A stretch of 64,000 nucleotides of DNA from an uncultured Roseovarius sp. (GCA_947496175.1 CANMBU010000003.1:1-64000), one strand, 5' to 3'; shown: positions 44,724 through 53,996, counted from the first letter of the stretch. A program made the numbers and translations. Notes: generated by a model from the letters alone, not told the origin.

Positions 44724-46088
44724 TCAGCCTGCGCCGAAAATCTCACCTACAAAGCCGGTCAGATCACTCATCTGCGTGAGCGTCAGTCCGCCCGACCCCT
44801 CGGATTTTCCACCCGAAGGAAGGATGGCTGATGTGAAACCAAGTTTTTTGGCCTCTTTCAACCTGTTTCCGGTTTGAGCAACCGGTCTGAGGGCACCTGA
44901 CAGGCTGATTTCGCCGAAAAGGACACAGTTTTGGGGCAATGCTGTGTCTTCTCGGGCACTCAAAAGCGCCGCCGCAACGGCCAGATCGGCGGCGGGTTCG
45001 CTGATTTTGATGCCCCCAGCGACGTTGAGGTAGACATCGAGACCGGCAAACGGGATGCCGCACCGCGCCTCCAACACCGCGAGGATCATGGCAAGACGCG
45101 CACCGTCCCAGCCCACCACGGCGCGGCGCGGCTGGGAATGCGGGGTGGGGGCGACAAGGGCCTGCATCTCGACCAGAACGGGCCGTGTGCCTTCGATGCC
45201 TGCAAACACGACGGAACCCGGCGCAGGATCGCCTCTGTCGGACAGGAAAAGTGCCGAGGGGTTGGTGACCTCAGCCAGTCCCGCACCGGTCATTTCAAAA
45301 ACACCAATCTCGTCCGCAGGGCCAAAGCGGTTCTTCACGCTGCGCAGGATGCGGAACTGATGGCCGCGCTCACCTTCGAAGTAAAGCACGGTGTCGACCA
45401 TATGCTCGACAACCCGGGGACCTGCGATCTGGCCCTCCTTGGTGACATGGCCCACGAGGATGACAGACGTGCCCTTGCGCTTGGCGAATGTGGTAAGTTC
45501 GTGCGCGGCGGCCCGCACCTGCGCCACCGAGCCCGGCGCGCTTTCCACGTTGTCGGCCCACATGGTCTGAATCGAGTCGATGATGACGAGATCGGGCTTT
45601 TCAGCCTCCAATGTCGTGAGAATATCGCGCAGCGAGGTGGCTGTGGCGAGCTGCACCGGCGCATCGCCAAGGCCAAGCCGCTGGGCGCGCAGGCGCACCT
45701 GGGCGCTGGCCTCTTCGCCCGAGACATAGACCACCTTAACCCCCGCCGCGCCGAACTTGGCCGCGGCCTGCAACAGCAGGGTGGATTTGCCGATGCCCGG
45801 ATCGCCCCCCACCAAGATTGCCGAAGACGGGACAAGCCCGCCGCCCAAAACGCGGTCAAGCTCTGCTATGCCCGATTGCGTGCGTGGGGGTGGCGCCTCT
45901 TCGGTTGCCAGATCAGCCAGCTGAATGGCGGTGCCGCGTTTGGCACCCAGAGATTTGGAGGCCGGGCCGGTCGAAAGCGGTGCCTCTTCGACAATCGTGT
46001 TCCACTCGCCGCACGCCTCGCAGCGCCCAGACCATTTGGAATGCACAGCACCGCATGCGGTGCATGAAAAGGAAACAGTTTTGCCCAT
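44724..46088 (-). CDS. radA: DNA repair protein RadA (Sms)
   Basis: A 454-residue RecA-like helicase that helps branch migration in recombination repair. The N-terminal zinc finger has C9, C12, C23 and C26 (SCTACGAVHSKWSGRCEACGEW). The ATPase has Walker A GGDPGIGKSTLLLQ and the RadA-specific KNRFG. A C-terminal Lon-like domain carries GVLYLNVAGG-type and SALRPVAQTGNRLKEAKKLGF motifs. It lies 28 bases upstream of cvpA. Confidence 0.97.
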   Translation of the reverse strand: MGKTVSFSCTACGAVHSKWSGRCEACGEWNTIVEEAPLSTGPASKSLGAKRGTAIQLADLATEEAPPPRTQSGIAELDRVLGGGLVPSSAILVGGDPGIGKSTLLLQAAAKFGAAGVKVVYVSGEEASAQVRLRAQRLGLGDAPVQLATATSLRDILTTLEAEKPDLVIIDSIQTMWADNVESAPGSVAQVRAAAHELTTFAKRKGTSVILVGHVTKEGQIAGPRVVEHMVDTVLYFEGERGHQFRILRSVKNRFGPADEIGVFEMTGAGLAEVTNPSALFLSDRGDPAPGSVVFAGIEGTRPVLVEMQALVAPTPHSQPRRAVVGWDGARLAMILAVLEARCGIPFAGLDVYLNVAGGIKISEPAADLAVAAALLSAREDTALPQNCVLFGEISLSGALRPVAQTGNRLKEAKKLGFTSAILPSGGKSEGSGGLTLTQMSDLTGFVGEIFGAG

Positions 46089-46148
46089 GCCCCGGTCATG
46101 CCTGATGCCGGGGCGCGGGTCAAATGGTCATCTGCCTGGAAAGACTGC

Positions 46149-46934
46149 TCACTCTGCAGGTGTCTGGTGAAGGCCAAAGACATAGCCGTTTTTGGGTGGC
46201 TCAAACTCGGGCAGGGCGATCTCTGGCTCTTGCCCAAGCTCGGGCAGGATGTCCTGCAAATCCTCGCGCAGCCGTGCGATCTGACTTTGCGCGATGCTTT
46301 CCTCGGTTTCAACGTCCTGAGACCAGTGTTTCAGGTCGTGAATAACGCCTTTCGCCTGATCAATGCGCTGATTGAAGGTCTCAACCTCCTGCTGGCGTTG
46401 TTTGAGGAAGGCCCGGGCGCGGTCGACCTTGTCATCAGAATAGACCTCGGCCAAATCCCGGCTGATGAAAGACATCTGTGCGGCGATCTCAAGGATCTGC
46501 GGCTCAAGCGTCTCAAGGTCCGGATGCTCACGCATATAGGCCAGACGCTCGCGAATGCCGTCAAACTCGGTTTTGATGTTGAACATGCCCGCCCGGTCAG
46601 CGGCATGGGTTGTGGCATAGGCTTGGGTCACATCCTGCATTGAGAGGTGAAACTTGCGATGCGAGTTTTCCAGCGCCATGATCCGGAAGTTTGCAGGGAG
46701 AAAGGCACAAAGTAGAACTGCCAGTGCCGTGAGTGTGATCTGTGCGATTTGGCCTGCATTGTCATAGACGGTTCCGCCGAACGCGGCCTGAAACTCTAGC
46801 CAGGGCAGAACGCCGAATGAGGCCAGCGCCGTTGCCCCGACGAGCAATAACGCGGCAATGGAAAACGCCAGGAGCGCCAGTCGGTTTACAGCCTGACTGA
46901 CAATCGCGGCGGCGGTGCGCATGGTTCTGGTCAT
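46149..46934 (-). CDS. Membrane-anchored coiled-coil protein, function unknown
   Basis: A 261-residue protein from the ATG at 46934 with GGGGGAA close upstream. Two N-terminal hydrophobic helices (LLAFSIAALLLVGATALASFG and TALAVLLCAFLPAN) are followed by a long charged helical region (about 95-240: RERLAYMREHPDLETLEPQI, VDRARAFLKQRQQEVETFNQRIDQAK) likely to form coiled coil in the cytoplasm. No family recognised. It lies between pqiA-like and radA. Confidence 0.7.
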   Translation of the reverse strand: MTRTMRTAAAIVSQAVNRLALLAFSIAALLLVGATALASFGVLPWLEFQAAFGGTVYDNAGQIAQITLTALAVLLCAFLPANFRIMALENSHRKFHLSMQDVTQAYATTHAADRAGMFNIKTEFDGIRERLAYMREHPDLETLEPQILEIAAQMSFISRDLAEVYSDDKVDRARAFLKQRQQEVETFNQRIDQAKGVIHDLKHWSQDVETEESIAQSQIARLREDLQDILPELGQEPEIALPEFEPPKNGYVFGLHQTPAE

Positions 46935-47059
46935 TTTCTTCCCCCAATAGAAGTGGTTCTGCACTCATGTAGGCAGGAAGTTGCCGAGCGTGCATACACA
47001 TTGGCATCACCGTTTGGTGCAAAACTGAAAGACTTTTCTAAAATTCTGGTTTTATTGAC

Positions 47060-47518
47060 TTAATTTCTGTTCACACCACGATCACCAGCGCGTGCGCGCT
47101 TCTCCGTGGCAAAGCCAATAGCGATAGAAGCAAGAATACACGCCGTGAAGAGATAAAGCCCCCAGGCGGTCTCAATCCGGCCCACCCCAATGCCTTTTGT
47201 CAATGTGATGTAAAGCGCGATGAGGAAAATATCGGCCATGGCGAGTTTGCCCAGGACATGTAGCACCGGCAGTGTAGAGCGGCGCAGAAAGCCAAAGTGA
47301 ATGAGCGCCAGGCCGATGGTTTTGAGATAGGGCGCGAAAAGGGCAAAGAAGGTCACAAGAAGGGCGAGAAAGACGTCGCTCTCCCAGAGCGATTGCAAAC
47401 CGGTGATGACCGAAATCTCACTGAGGCCGAAAAGCGGCAGAAGCCCTGCGCGCATGAGTGGGGCGAACCACGCGACGGGGAAGAGGACCAGCAGCGTGAG
47501 GTTGAGGTATTTGATCAT
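47060..47518 (-). CDS. PqiA-family membrane protein
   Basis: A 152-residue protein with four hydrophobic segments. LLVLFPVAWFAPLMRAG at the N-terminus and VLGKLAMADIFLIALYI in the third helix are PqiA-type. PqiA proteins work with MCE proteins in lipid transfer between the membranes. Placement after mlaE-like and mlaF-like genes supports that, although no MCE-domain gene (mlaD/pqiB) is nearby. Confidence 0.85.
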   Translation of the reverse strand: MIKYLNLTLLVLFPVAWFAPLMRAGLLPLFGLSEISVITGLQSLWESDVFLALLVTFFALFAPYLKTIGLALIHFGFLRRSTLPVLHVLGKLAMADIFLIALYITLTKGIGVGRIETAWGLYLFTACILASIAIGFATEKRARAGDRGVNRN

Positions 47519-47540
47519 GGTCCGTCCTTCATGCGGTGCC

Positions 47541-47590
47541 GCAAAAGCCTTCTAAAGGCTTTTGCCTAAACTTTTCAGAAAAGTTTAGGC
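47541..47590. repeat. 50-bp double-hairpin repeat, copy 1
   Basis: Hairpin A, GCAAAAGCCTT/AAGGCTTTTGC (47541-47565, loop CTA), shares its last GC with hairpin B, GCCTAAACTTTT/AAAAGTTTAGGC (47564-47590, loop CAG). It starts 5 bases beyond the mlaF-like stop. A 50-bp relative in the opposite orientation is at 50222-50271. Confidence 0.85.
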
Positions 47591-47595
47591 GCTTC

Positions 47596-48342
47596 TCACC
47601 GAACAGCTTCAATCGGTCCTTCTGCGGACCCGGTGATGAACTGTTCCAGATAGGGATCGCCAGAGGCGTCCATCTCGGCTACAGGCCCGGTCCAGCGGAT
47701 TTTACCGCCGTGAAGCATCGCCACATTGTCGGCAATCGCGCGGACGCTCGTCATGTCATGGGTGATGGTCATGGCTGTGGCACCCATCTCGACCACGATC
47801 TCGCGAATGAGCTCGTTGATCACACCTGACATGATCGGATCAAGCCCCGTGGTCGGTTCATCGAAAAAGATGATCTCCGGCTCGGCGGCAATGGCGCGGG
47901 CAAGGCCCACGCGCTTTTGCATGCCGCCCGAAAGCTCAGCGGGAAACTTGTCGGCCTGATCTGGTGTTAGACCTACGCGGCGCAGTTTTTCGATGGCAAT
48001 CTCACGCGCCTCGTCCTTGGGCCGTTTCAAAGACCCGCGCAGAAGGCGGAAGGCCACATTTTGCCAGACCGGGAGCGAGTCAAACAGCGCGCCGCCCTGA
48101 AAGAGCATGCCAAATCGCGCCAGAAACGCGTCGCGATCGCCTTTGGTCACGTCCTTGCCATCCAGCGTGATGAGGCCGCTGTCAGGGTGAATAAGCCCCA
48201 GCACGCATTTCAGCGCTACGGATTTGCCTGTGCCCGAACCCCCGATGATCACCATCGATGTGCCCTTGGGGATGTTGAGGTTCACCCCCCGCAGAACCTG
48301 ATTGTCGCCAAAAGCTTTGTGGACGTCGTTGAGCTCAATCAT
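47596..48342 (-). CDS. MlaF-type ABC transporter ATP-binding protein (lipid transport)
   Basis: A 248-residue ATPase with Walker A GGSGTGKSVALKCV, signature LSGGMQKRVGLARAI and Walker B EIIFFDEPTTGLDPI. MQKRV in the signature and the phrase GLDPIMSGVINELI are typical of the Mla/Mkl group that powers phospholipid transport with an MlaE permease. It overlaps the mlaE-like gene by four bases, implying a coupled complex. Confidence 0.93.
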   Translation of the reverse strand: MIELNDVHKAFGDNQVLRGVNLNIPKGTSMVIIGGSGTGKSVALKCVLGLIHPDSGLITLDGKDVTKGDRDAFLARFGMLFQGGALFDSLPVWQNVAFRLLRGSLKRPKDEAREIAIEKLRRVGLTPDQADKFPAELSGGMQKRVGLARAIAAEPEIIFFDEPTTGLDPIMSGVINELIREIVVEMGATAMTITHDMTSVRAIADNVAMLHGGKIRWTGPVAEMDASGDPYLEQFITGSAEGPIEAVR

Positions 48343-49124
48343 ATCGAGAAAAACACCCCCGTGAGGATGAAATTCGCAGCCAGGATGAGCACGGCGGCGG
48401 CTTGCACTGAGCCTTTGGTTGCGCGACCCACGCCCTGCGCGCCGCGGCCTGAGTCCATGCCGTAGTAGCAGCCCATGAGGGCCGCGATGACACCAAAGAC
48501 GCCGCCTTTGACAAGGCTGGATATGATGTCGCGTGCCTCAAGGAAATTGACGGTGTTCTGCATATAGGTGGCGGCATTGAAGCCCAGATTTTGCACAGCC
48601 ACGGTGTAGCCGCCCAGGATGCCAATGATATCGCCGATGCCCACCAGGATGGGCACGGTGATGAGCGCGGCCAAGACCCGCGGGGCGACGAGGTATTTCA
48701 TTGGGTGGGTCGACAGCGTCGTGAGCGCGTCGATCTGTTCGGTCACTTTCATCGTGGCAATTTCGGCGGCGATAGAAGAGGTGACACGCGCTGCGATCAT
48801 CAGGCCGACCAGAACCGGGCCAAGTTCGCGCACCATGCCGATGGCGACGATCTGCGGCACCACGGCCTCGGCATTGAACCGCGCGCCGCCGGAATAGATT
48901 TGCAACGCAAGCGCGCCGCCGGTGAAAATCGCAGTGAGGCCCACGACCGGCAGAGACAGCCAACCCAACTGCAACAAAGCATGCAGAAGTTCGCGTGGGT
49001 AAAAGGGCGGTCTCAGGATGTGTGAAAACGCGGACAGCATGAAAAGCGTCACGCGCCCCAGCATGGCCAAAGCGGCCAGCGTATTGCGTCCAATCGCCGC
49101 CAGAGGAGAGAAGATGAGGCTCAT
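48339..49124 (-). CDS. MlaE-type ABC transporter permease (lipid transport)
   Basis: A 261-residue permease with about five hydrophobic segments. Family marks are [68 protein letters not shown], and [15 protein letters not shown]. It pairs with the mlaF-like ATPase downstream and overlaps alr by four bases upstream. Confidence 0.94.
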   Translation of the reverse strand: MSLIFSPLAAIGRNTLAALAMLGRVTLFMLSAFSHILRPPFYPRELLHALLQLGWLSLPVVGLTAIFTGGALALQIYSGGARFNAEAVVPQIVAIGMVRELGPVLVGLMIAARVTSSIAAEIATMKVTEQIDALTTLSTHPMKYLVAPRVLAALITVPILVGIGDIIGILGGYTVAVQNLGFNAATYMQNTVNFLEARDIISSLVKGGVFGVIAALMGCYYGMDSGRGAQGVGRATKGSVQAAAVLILAANFILTGVFFSI

Positions 49125-50158
49125 CCGCCGCTGTAACGCCGCGCGTAGCGCGCGCCCAGAGAGGTGAGGATTTCATAGCCAATCGTACCTGCGTATTTGG
49201 CAAGATCATCAACAGTCTGATCCGGACCAAGAAGGCGCAACGATCTGGGATCACTGGACATTTCAGTTATATCAACACTGATCGAATCCATTGAAATCCT
49301 GCCTGCAACAGGGCAGGGCACGCCATCCGCATAGAGAATTGTCTTTGGCCCCATCGCACGAATGATGCCATCGGCATAGCCGGCGGACACGGTGGCGATG
49401 CGGGTGGGTTTCGTGGCTGTGAACGTGTTCCCGTAGCCGACAGTTTCGCCCTCAGACAGCTCGCGGATTTGAATCACAGGCAGATCAAGGCTGGCCGCCG
49501 CTGTGGCCTCGGCAAAGGGCAGGCCACCGTAAAGGCCGACGCCGGGGCGGCAGAGATCAAAATGGTAGGCCTCGCCCAAAAGAATACCGCCCGTCGCAGC
49601 CAAAGAGCGCGGCACATTTAGCCCTTCGGTCATCTCGGCAAACGTGGCCAGTTGTTGCGCATTCATCGGATGATCGGGCTCATCGGCGCAAGCCAAGTGC
49701 GACATGATAAGCAGGGGATGCGCGGCCAGCGCCATTTCCCGCAGGGCGGCCCATTCGGACGGCTCCATACCAAGCCGGTTCATGCCGGTGTCAAGCTGAA
49801 TGCCAAAGCGGGTGAGTGGTGCGGCTTCGAGGTGACGAATGAGTTGATCAACCGAGTTGATCATTGGCATCAGATCCATATCGCGGATCATGTCGGAATC
49901 GCCCGACATATGGCCTGAAAACACATGAATGGCCGGGCCAGGACCAAGGGCTTCGCGAAGCGTCGCACCTTCTTCTGCGACCGCGACACAAAATGTCCGC
50001 ACCCCAGCGCGGGCCAGCGCACGCGCCACCCGCGCCATTCCCAGGCCATACGCATCGGCCTTGACCACCGCGGCAGTTTCCCCCGCGGTTTTTGCATCCA
50101 GCGCGCGCCAGTTGGCGACGATGGCGTCAAGATCAACAGTTAGCTGTCCGGTGCTCAT
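49121..50158 (-). CDS. alr: Alanine racemase
   Basis: PLP enzyme making D-alanine for peptidoglycan, 345 residues from the ATG at 50158. The Schiff-base lysine is K33 in [29 protein letters not shown] and the catalytic-tyrosine region VSAGYADG follow, then [20 protein letters not shown] at 50194 is possible but has no better ribosome-binding site. It is the gene after dnaB in the minus-strand series. Confidence 0.95.
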   Translation of the reverse strand: MSTGQLTVDLDAIVANWRALDAKTAGETAAVVKADAYGLGMARVARALARAGVRTFCVAVAEEGATLREALGPGPAIHVFSGHMSGDSDMIRDMDLMPMINSVDQLIRHLEAAPLTRFGIQLDTGMNRLGMEPSEWAALREMALAAHPLLIMSHLACADEPDHPMNAQQLATFAEMTEGLNVPRSLAATGGILLGEAYHFDLCRPGVGLYGGLPFAEATAAASLDLPVIQIRELSEGETVGYGNTFTATKPTRIATVSAGYADGIIRAMGPKTILYADGVPCPVAGRISMDSISVDITEMSSDPRSLRLLGPDQTVDDLAKYAGTIGYEILTSLGARYARRYSGG

Positions 50159-50221
50159 GGGAGGTGGTTTTGACAGGATGGTGGCAAGGGTCAAGTGGAA
50201 AGGCAGCTCTTTGCGGGTCGG

Positions 50222-50271
50222 GCCAAGACTTTTCTGAAAAGTCTTGGCAAAAGCCTTCAGAAGGCTTTTGC
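50222..50271. repeat. 50-bp double-hairpin repeat, copy 2
   Basis: Hairpin B', GCCAAGACTTTT/AAAAGTCTTGGC (50222-50248, loop CTG), joins hairpin A', GCAAAAGCCTT/AAGGCTTTTGC (50247-50271, loop CAG). It starts 16 bases beyond the dnaB stop and is the reverse-complement arrangement of the copy at 47541. The arm substitutions are compensated. Confidence 0.85.
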
Positions 50272-50287
50272 TGCATAGCGCGTGAAA

Positions 50288-51790
50288 TCAGAACTCCTGA
50301 CTGTCCTGCTGCCAGGGTTTGACGAGGTTTCCAAAGCGGGTGAAGCGGCCCTCAAAGCTCAGTTCCACGGTGCCAATGGGTCCGTGGCGTTGTTTGCCGA
50401 TAACCACCTCGGCGCGACCGCTAAGCCGTGCCATGCGCTCTTGCCACGCGGCCATTTCTTCAAGTTTGTCGTCCGATGGTTTTTCGCGCTCCGCATAGTA
50501 TTCTTCGCGGAAGACGAACATGACCACATCCGCATCCTGCTCAATCGAGCCGGATTCGCGCAGGTCGCTCAACTGCGGGCGTTTGTCGTCACGTGATTCC
50601 ACCTGACGGCTGAGCTGCGAGAGGGCCACCACTGGGATATCGAGCTCTTTGGCAATCGCCTTCAATCCTTGAGTGATTTCAGAGACTTCGTTCACACGGC
50701 TGTCTTTCGCTGAAGCGGGGCGCACGAGCTGGAGATAGTCCACAATCAGGACATCCAGCCCATGCGTCCGCTTCAGCCGACGGGCACGCGCCGCAAGCTG
50801 GGAGATAGGCAAAGCGGGGGTGTCGTCGATGTAAAGAGGGCACGATTCGAGCGTTTTGGCCGCCTCGACGAAGCGGCGAAACTCCGCTTCGGTCATGTCG
50901 CCGCGCCGGATCTGTTCAGAGGGCACTTCTGATGCCTCCGACAGAACCCGCGCGGCGAGCTGCTCGGCGCTCATTTCGAGCGAATAGAAGCCCACGACAC
51001 CGCCATCGACAGCCCCTTCAGAGCCATCGGGAAGCGCCCCGCGTTTGTAGGCTTTCGCGATATTGAAAGCGATATTGGTCGCAAGGGAGGTTTTGCCCAT
51101 CGACGGGCGTCCTGCGAGAATAAGAAGGTCTGAGCGGTGTAAACCGCCCAGCTTTTTGTCCATATCCGTCAGGCCCGTGGAGATGCCTGCCAGGCCGCCG
51201 TCGCGCTGATAGGCGGCGTTGGCAACATTAACCGCGTCTGTTACGGCTTTGAGAAAGCTTTGAAATCCGGTCTCGGATTGACCTTGTTCAGAAAGCTTGT
51301 AGAGCTTTTGTTCGGCCTCCACGATCTGATCGCGCGGCTCTGAGTCCACTTCGGCGCGAATGGCCTTGCCAGCAATTTCATGGCCCAGGCCAATCAGCTC
51401 GCGGCGCACGGCCATGTCATAGATCATCTGCGCGTAATCACGCGCGGCAAAGGCGGAAATGGCGGCACCGGCCAGTCGGGCAAGATAGGCCGGGCCGCCC
51501 AGTTCCTTCAGTCCCTCGTCATCTTCGAGAAAGGTTTTCAGCGTCACTGGAGAGGCCAGGTTGCCCTTGGCGATGCGCGCTGCCGCGGTCTCGAATATCC
51601 GCGCATGGACTGGATCATAGAAATGCTGCGGCCCGATCAGGTTGGCCACCCGATCATAAATGTCGTTGTTGGTCAGGACCGCCCCCAGGAGCTGTTGTTC
51701 AGCTTCAATGGAATGCGGCATCGTCTCAAGGTTTTCGACGCCTGTATCGTTGGTGTTTAAGCTCGCAATTTCTGTCATCTTTAGCCCCAT
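50288..51790 (-). CDS. dnaB: Replicative DNA helicase DnaB
   Basis: A 500-residue hexameric helicase for fork movement. The N-terminal domain reads MPHSIEAEQQLLGAVL...ARIFETAAARIAKG. The RecA-like domain has Walker A GRPSMGKTSLATNIA, FYSLEMSAEQLAARVL, LDVLIVDYLQLV, and SGSIEQDADVVMFVFREEYY. ATGs at 51790 and 51778 are both possible. Upstream, paired DnaA-box-like sites occur at 51848-51867. Confidence 0.97.
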   Translation of the reverse strand: MGLKMTEIASLNTNDTGVENLETMPHSIEAEQQLLGAVLTNNDIYDRVANLIGPQHFYDPVHARIFETAAARIAKGNLASPVTLKTFLEDDEGLKELGGPAYLARLAGAAISAFAARDYAQMIYDMAVRRELIGLGHEIAGKAIRAEVDSEPRDQIVEAEQKLYKLSEQGQSETGFQSFLKAVTDAVNVANAAYQRDGGLAGISTGLTDMDKKLGGLHRSDLLILAGRPSMGKTSLATNIAFNIAKAYKRGALPDGSEGAVDGGVVGFYSLEMSAEQLAARVLSEASEVPSEQIRRGDMTEAEFRRFVEAAKTLESCPLYIDDTPALPISQLAARARRLKRTHGLDVLIVDYLQLVRPASAKDSRVNEVSEITQGLKAIAKELDIPVVALSQLSRQVESRDDKRPQLSDLRESGSIEQDADVVMFVFREEYYAEREKPSDDKLEEMAAWQERMARLSGRAEVVIGKQRHGPIGTVELSFEGRFTRFGNLVKPWQQDSQEF

Positions 51791-51847
51791 GTCCCGTGGG
51801 GAGGTGTCTTACAAAACACCGTCGGAGCGGTGCAAATTGTATCTTTA

Positions 51848-51867
51848 TGTGGATAGCATGTGGATAT
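51848..51867. promoter_or_regulatory. Tandem DnaA-box-like sites upstream of dnaB
   Basis: TGTGGATAG (51848-51856) and TGTGGATAT (51859-51867) each differ by one base from the reverse of the DnaA box TTATCCACA and start 11 bases apart, about one helical turn. They are 58-77 bases upstream of the dnaB start. Confidence 0.45.
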
Positions 51868-52012
51868 CCGCTCGATACCATATCTTGCCGAGTAGAAGTC
51901 GTTTCCGTCAACATATCGTTTGACGTTTTCTCAGGTTACGCTGCAAGCAGGCGGAAACGCGCGTAAAATTTTTTTGCAAAATTGTCTTTACACGCAGGTG
52001 GTGTGTCGCGAC

Positions 52013-52087
52013 TCAGCCGCGCGTGGCCTGCCAGGCGCGCGGGTCGCGCAGAAACGATTCGACACCATCAAGTGTGGCGGCGTCAAA
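52013..52087 (-). pseudogene. pyrE: 3' relic of the ancestral Rhodobacterales-type pyrE
   Basis: Read on the minus strand, 24 codons and a TGA stop give a peptide beginning FDAATLDGVESF and ending LRDPRAWQATRG. From memory this closely follows the C-terminus of the usual Rhodobacteraceae orotate phosphoribosyltransferase (pattern FD-ATL-EVE-FL--PR-WQ-A). Immediately before it is an in-frame TAG (52088-52090) and AT-rich sequence, so everything upstream of this fragment is gone. It lies on the same strand and in the same order (pyrC, relic, dnaB) as a native pyrC-pyrE-dnaB series would. The match is remembered, not searched. Confidence 0.75.
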
Positions 52088-52281
52088 CTACTAAAGATTT
52101 GTTTGAGGTTCTTGTGTGCACATGATGCATTTTTTCTTTTGGTTCTTGTGACTAACCGACCGGCGAGTTAAGCCATCCTATCAATCTGTTATGTTCATCA
52201 CAAAATGTAGTGGAAATTTTTACATTTTTCCCTTCATGTTGTGGCAAGTTAGAATCAGTAAAGAATCATGCGAGGACGAAA

Positions 52282-52875
52282 ATGCTGGGTGCATTAGCTA
52301 TGAAGAGCTATGAAGGTGATGATAACGCGATGCGTGATCGTCTCCGGGAAATCGTCTACCAAAAGTCCTTTTCAAATGATCGGAAAGTCGAGCTTTCATC
52401 GGGAAAGGTGAGCAACCTCTACTTCAATATGAAACTATCGATGTTGGACAATGAAGCATCCTACTTAATAGCAAATCTGATTTTGGATATGCTCCCTGAA
52501 GATGTGGATTTCGTCGGCGGCTTAGAGATGGGTGCTGTACCTATTGTTTCGGCGTTGTGCCCGGTCGCTTTCACTCGCGAGCATAACGTAAGAACGTTCT
52601 TTGTAAGGAAAAAAGCAAAGGAACATGGTGCCAAGAAACTAGTGGAAGGCCTAGCTGACAACGAAAGCTTGAACTGTAAAAAAATCGTTGTGGTCGACGA
52701 CGTCACCACTACGGGTGGATCAGTTGTATCTACCTTTTCAACGCTTGAAGGTCTTGGTGCCGATATTTGTTTAGTGATTTCTGTAGTTGACCGTGAGGAA
52801 GGCGCTACTGAACTCTTTGCTCAGAAAGGCATTCCTTTCAAAAGCATTTTTACGGCTAAGGATTTTACTGGCTAA
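52282..52875 (+). CDS. pyrE: Orotate phosphoribosyltransferase, apparently acquired
   Basis: A 197-residue enzyme converting orotate and PRPP to OMP in UMP synthesis. The start is the ATG at 52282, with GAGGA 5 bases upstream; an internal ATG at 52330 would give 181 residues. [34 protein letters not shown] and the PRPP loop [14 protein letters not shown] are diagnostic. It belongs to the shorter PyrE type, not the longer Rhodobacterales form. Composition is AT-rich: 22 G/C in the 60 bases 52441-52500, against 41 in 53401-53460 of pyrC. Its 3' end overlaps that of converging pyrC by 11 bases. Confidence 0.93.
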   Translation: MLGALAMKSYEGDDNAMRDRLREIVYQKSFSNDRKVELSSGKVSNLYFNMKLSMLDNEASYLIANLILDMLPEDVDFVGGLEMGAVPIVSALCPVAFTREHNVRTFFVRKKAKEHGAKKLVEGLADNESLNCKKIVVVDDVTTTGGSVVSTFSTLEGLGADICLVISVVDREEGATELFAQKGIPFKSIFTAKDFTG

Positions 52876-53905
52876 CATCCCAATGCAGTAGCATCTGCGG
52901 ATCAAATACCGTGACTGGACCGTCTTCGGTGTCGATCTTTTGCGGGTAGCTGACAGGGTCGCCCTTGGTGAGCGTGATCGTCTCGGTGTTAACCGGCAGG
53001 CCGTAGAAGGCGGGGCCGTGTTTGGAGGCAAACCCGGCCAGGCGGGGGAGCGCGCCTTCCTGCTCGAACACTTCGGCGAGGATCGAGAGCGTGTTTGTTG
53101 CTGTAAAGCACCCTGCGCAACCACAGTCGCTTTCTTTGTTGGGGTCGGTATGCGGCGCGCTGTCCGTGCCGAGGAAAAAGCGGGCGTCGCCGGACGTCGC
53201 AGCGGCGCGCAAGGCGAGGCGGTGTTCTTCGCGCTTGGCCACCGGCAGGCAGTAGTAATGCGGTCGGATGCCCCCCACCAACAGGTGGTTGCGGTTGATC
53301 ACGAGGTGATGTGTGGTGATCGTCGCACCAAGCCCGGCGTCATGGGCTTTGACATAGTCTACACCGTTGGACGTTGTGATATGCTCCATCACCACGCGCA
53401 GGCCCGGTGTTGCGCGCCGCAGTGGGTCGAGCACACGGTCGATAAAGACGGCTTCGCGGTCGAAAATATCAATCTCCGCATCGGTCACTTCGCCATGCAC
53501 ACAAAGTGTCAAGCCGATCTCGGCCATTGTGTCCAGCACGCCCCGTACCTTTTCAAAATCCCGTACACCGGACGCAGAGTTGGTGGTTGCCCCGGCTGGA
53601 TAGAGTTTTACAGCCCTGATCAGACCGTTTTGATGAGCAGCGGCCACATCATTGGGGTCTGTTTCCTCGGTGAGGTAAAGCGTCATCAATGGCTCAAATG
53701 TTATACCTTCGGGCAGGGCGGCCATGATGCGGTCGCGATAGGCGGCGGCGTCCTTGCCGGTCACCACGGGTGGCACCAGATTGGGCATGATGATCGCGCG
53801 GCCGAAATGCCGGGCGGTTTCGGGTAGAACGGCGCGCAATACGGCACCATCACGCAGGTGCAAATGCCAATCATCAGGGCGGGGGATGGTCAGGCTCTGG
53901 CTCAT
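52865..53905 (-). CDS. pyrC: Dihydroorotase, class II (E. coli type)
   Basis: A 346-residue zinc amidohydrolase that forms dihydroorotate from carbamoyl-aspartate. [14 protein letters not shown] holds the HxH metal ligands; the [25 protein letters not shown] and [10 protein letters not shown] motifs follow. The final codons (VSQ and the TAA stop) are read antisense to the end of the foreign pyrE, so its last residues and stop may have been created by the insertion. The next enzyme in the pathway after dihydroorotate oxidation is PyrE. Confidence 0.96.
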   Translation of the reverse strand: MSQSLTIPRPDDWHLHLRDGAVLRAVLPETARHFGRAIIMPNLVPPVVTGKDAAAYRDRIMAALPEGITFEPLMTLYLTEETDPNDVAAAHQNGLIRAVKLYPAGATTNSASGVRDFEKVRGVLDTMAEIGLTLCVHGEVTDAEIDIFDREAVFIDRVLDPLRRATPGLRVVMEHITTSNGVDYVKAHDAGLGATITTHHLVINRNHLLVGGIRPHYYCLPVAKREEHRLALRAAATSGDARFFLGTDSAPHTDPNKESDCGCAGCFTATNTLSILAEVFEQEGALPRLAGFASKHGPAFYGLPVNTETITLTKGDPVSYPQKIDTEDGPVTVFDPQMLLHWDVSQ

Positions 53906-53996
53906 GGGATTGTGGCTTACACAATCAAAGCCGCAACCGCCAGAGACGTTCCTGCCTTTCGCGAAAATCCTGGGTCACCGCCTTTTGCGAAATGCG

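Larger units (their letters stand above)
51791..52281. other. dnaB-pyrE divergent region with pyrE relic
   Basis: About 490 bases. The dnaB-side part (to about 52012) holds its promoter and two DnaA-box-like 9-mers. Bases 52013-52087 are a relic of a minus-strand pyrE. From about 52088 composition turns AT-rich, with TTTTT and TTTTCTTTT runs up to the foreign pyrE, and contains its promoter. Confidence 0.6.
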
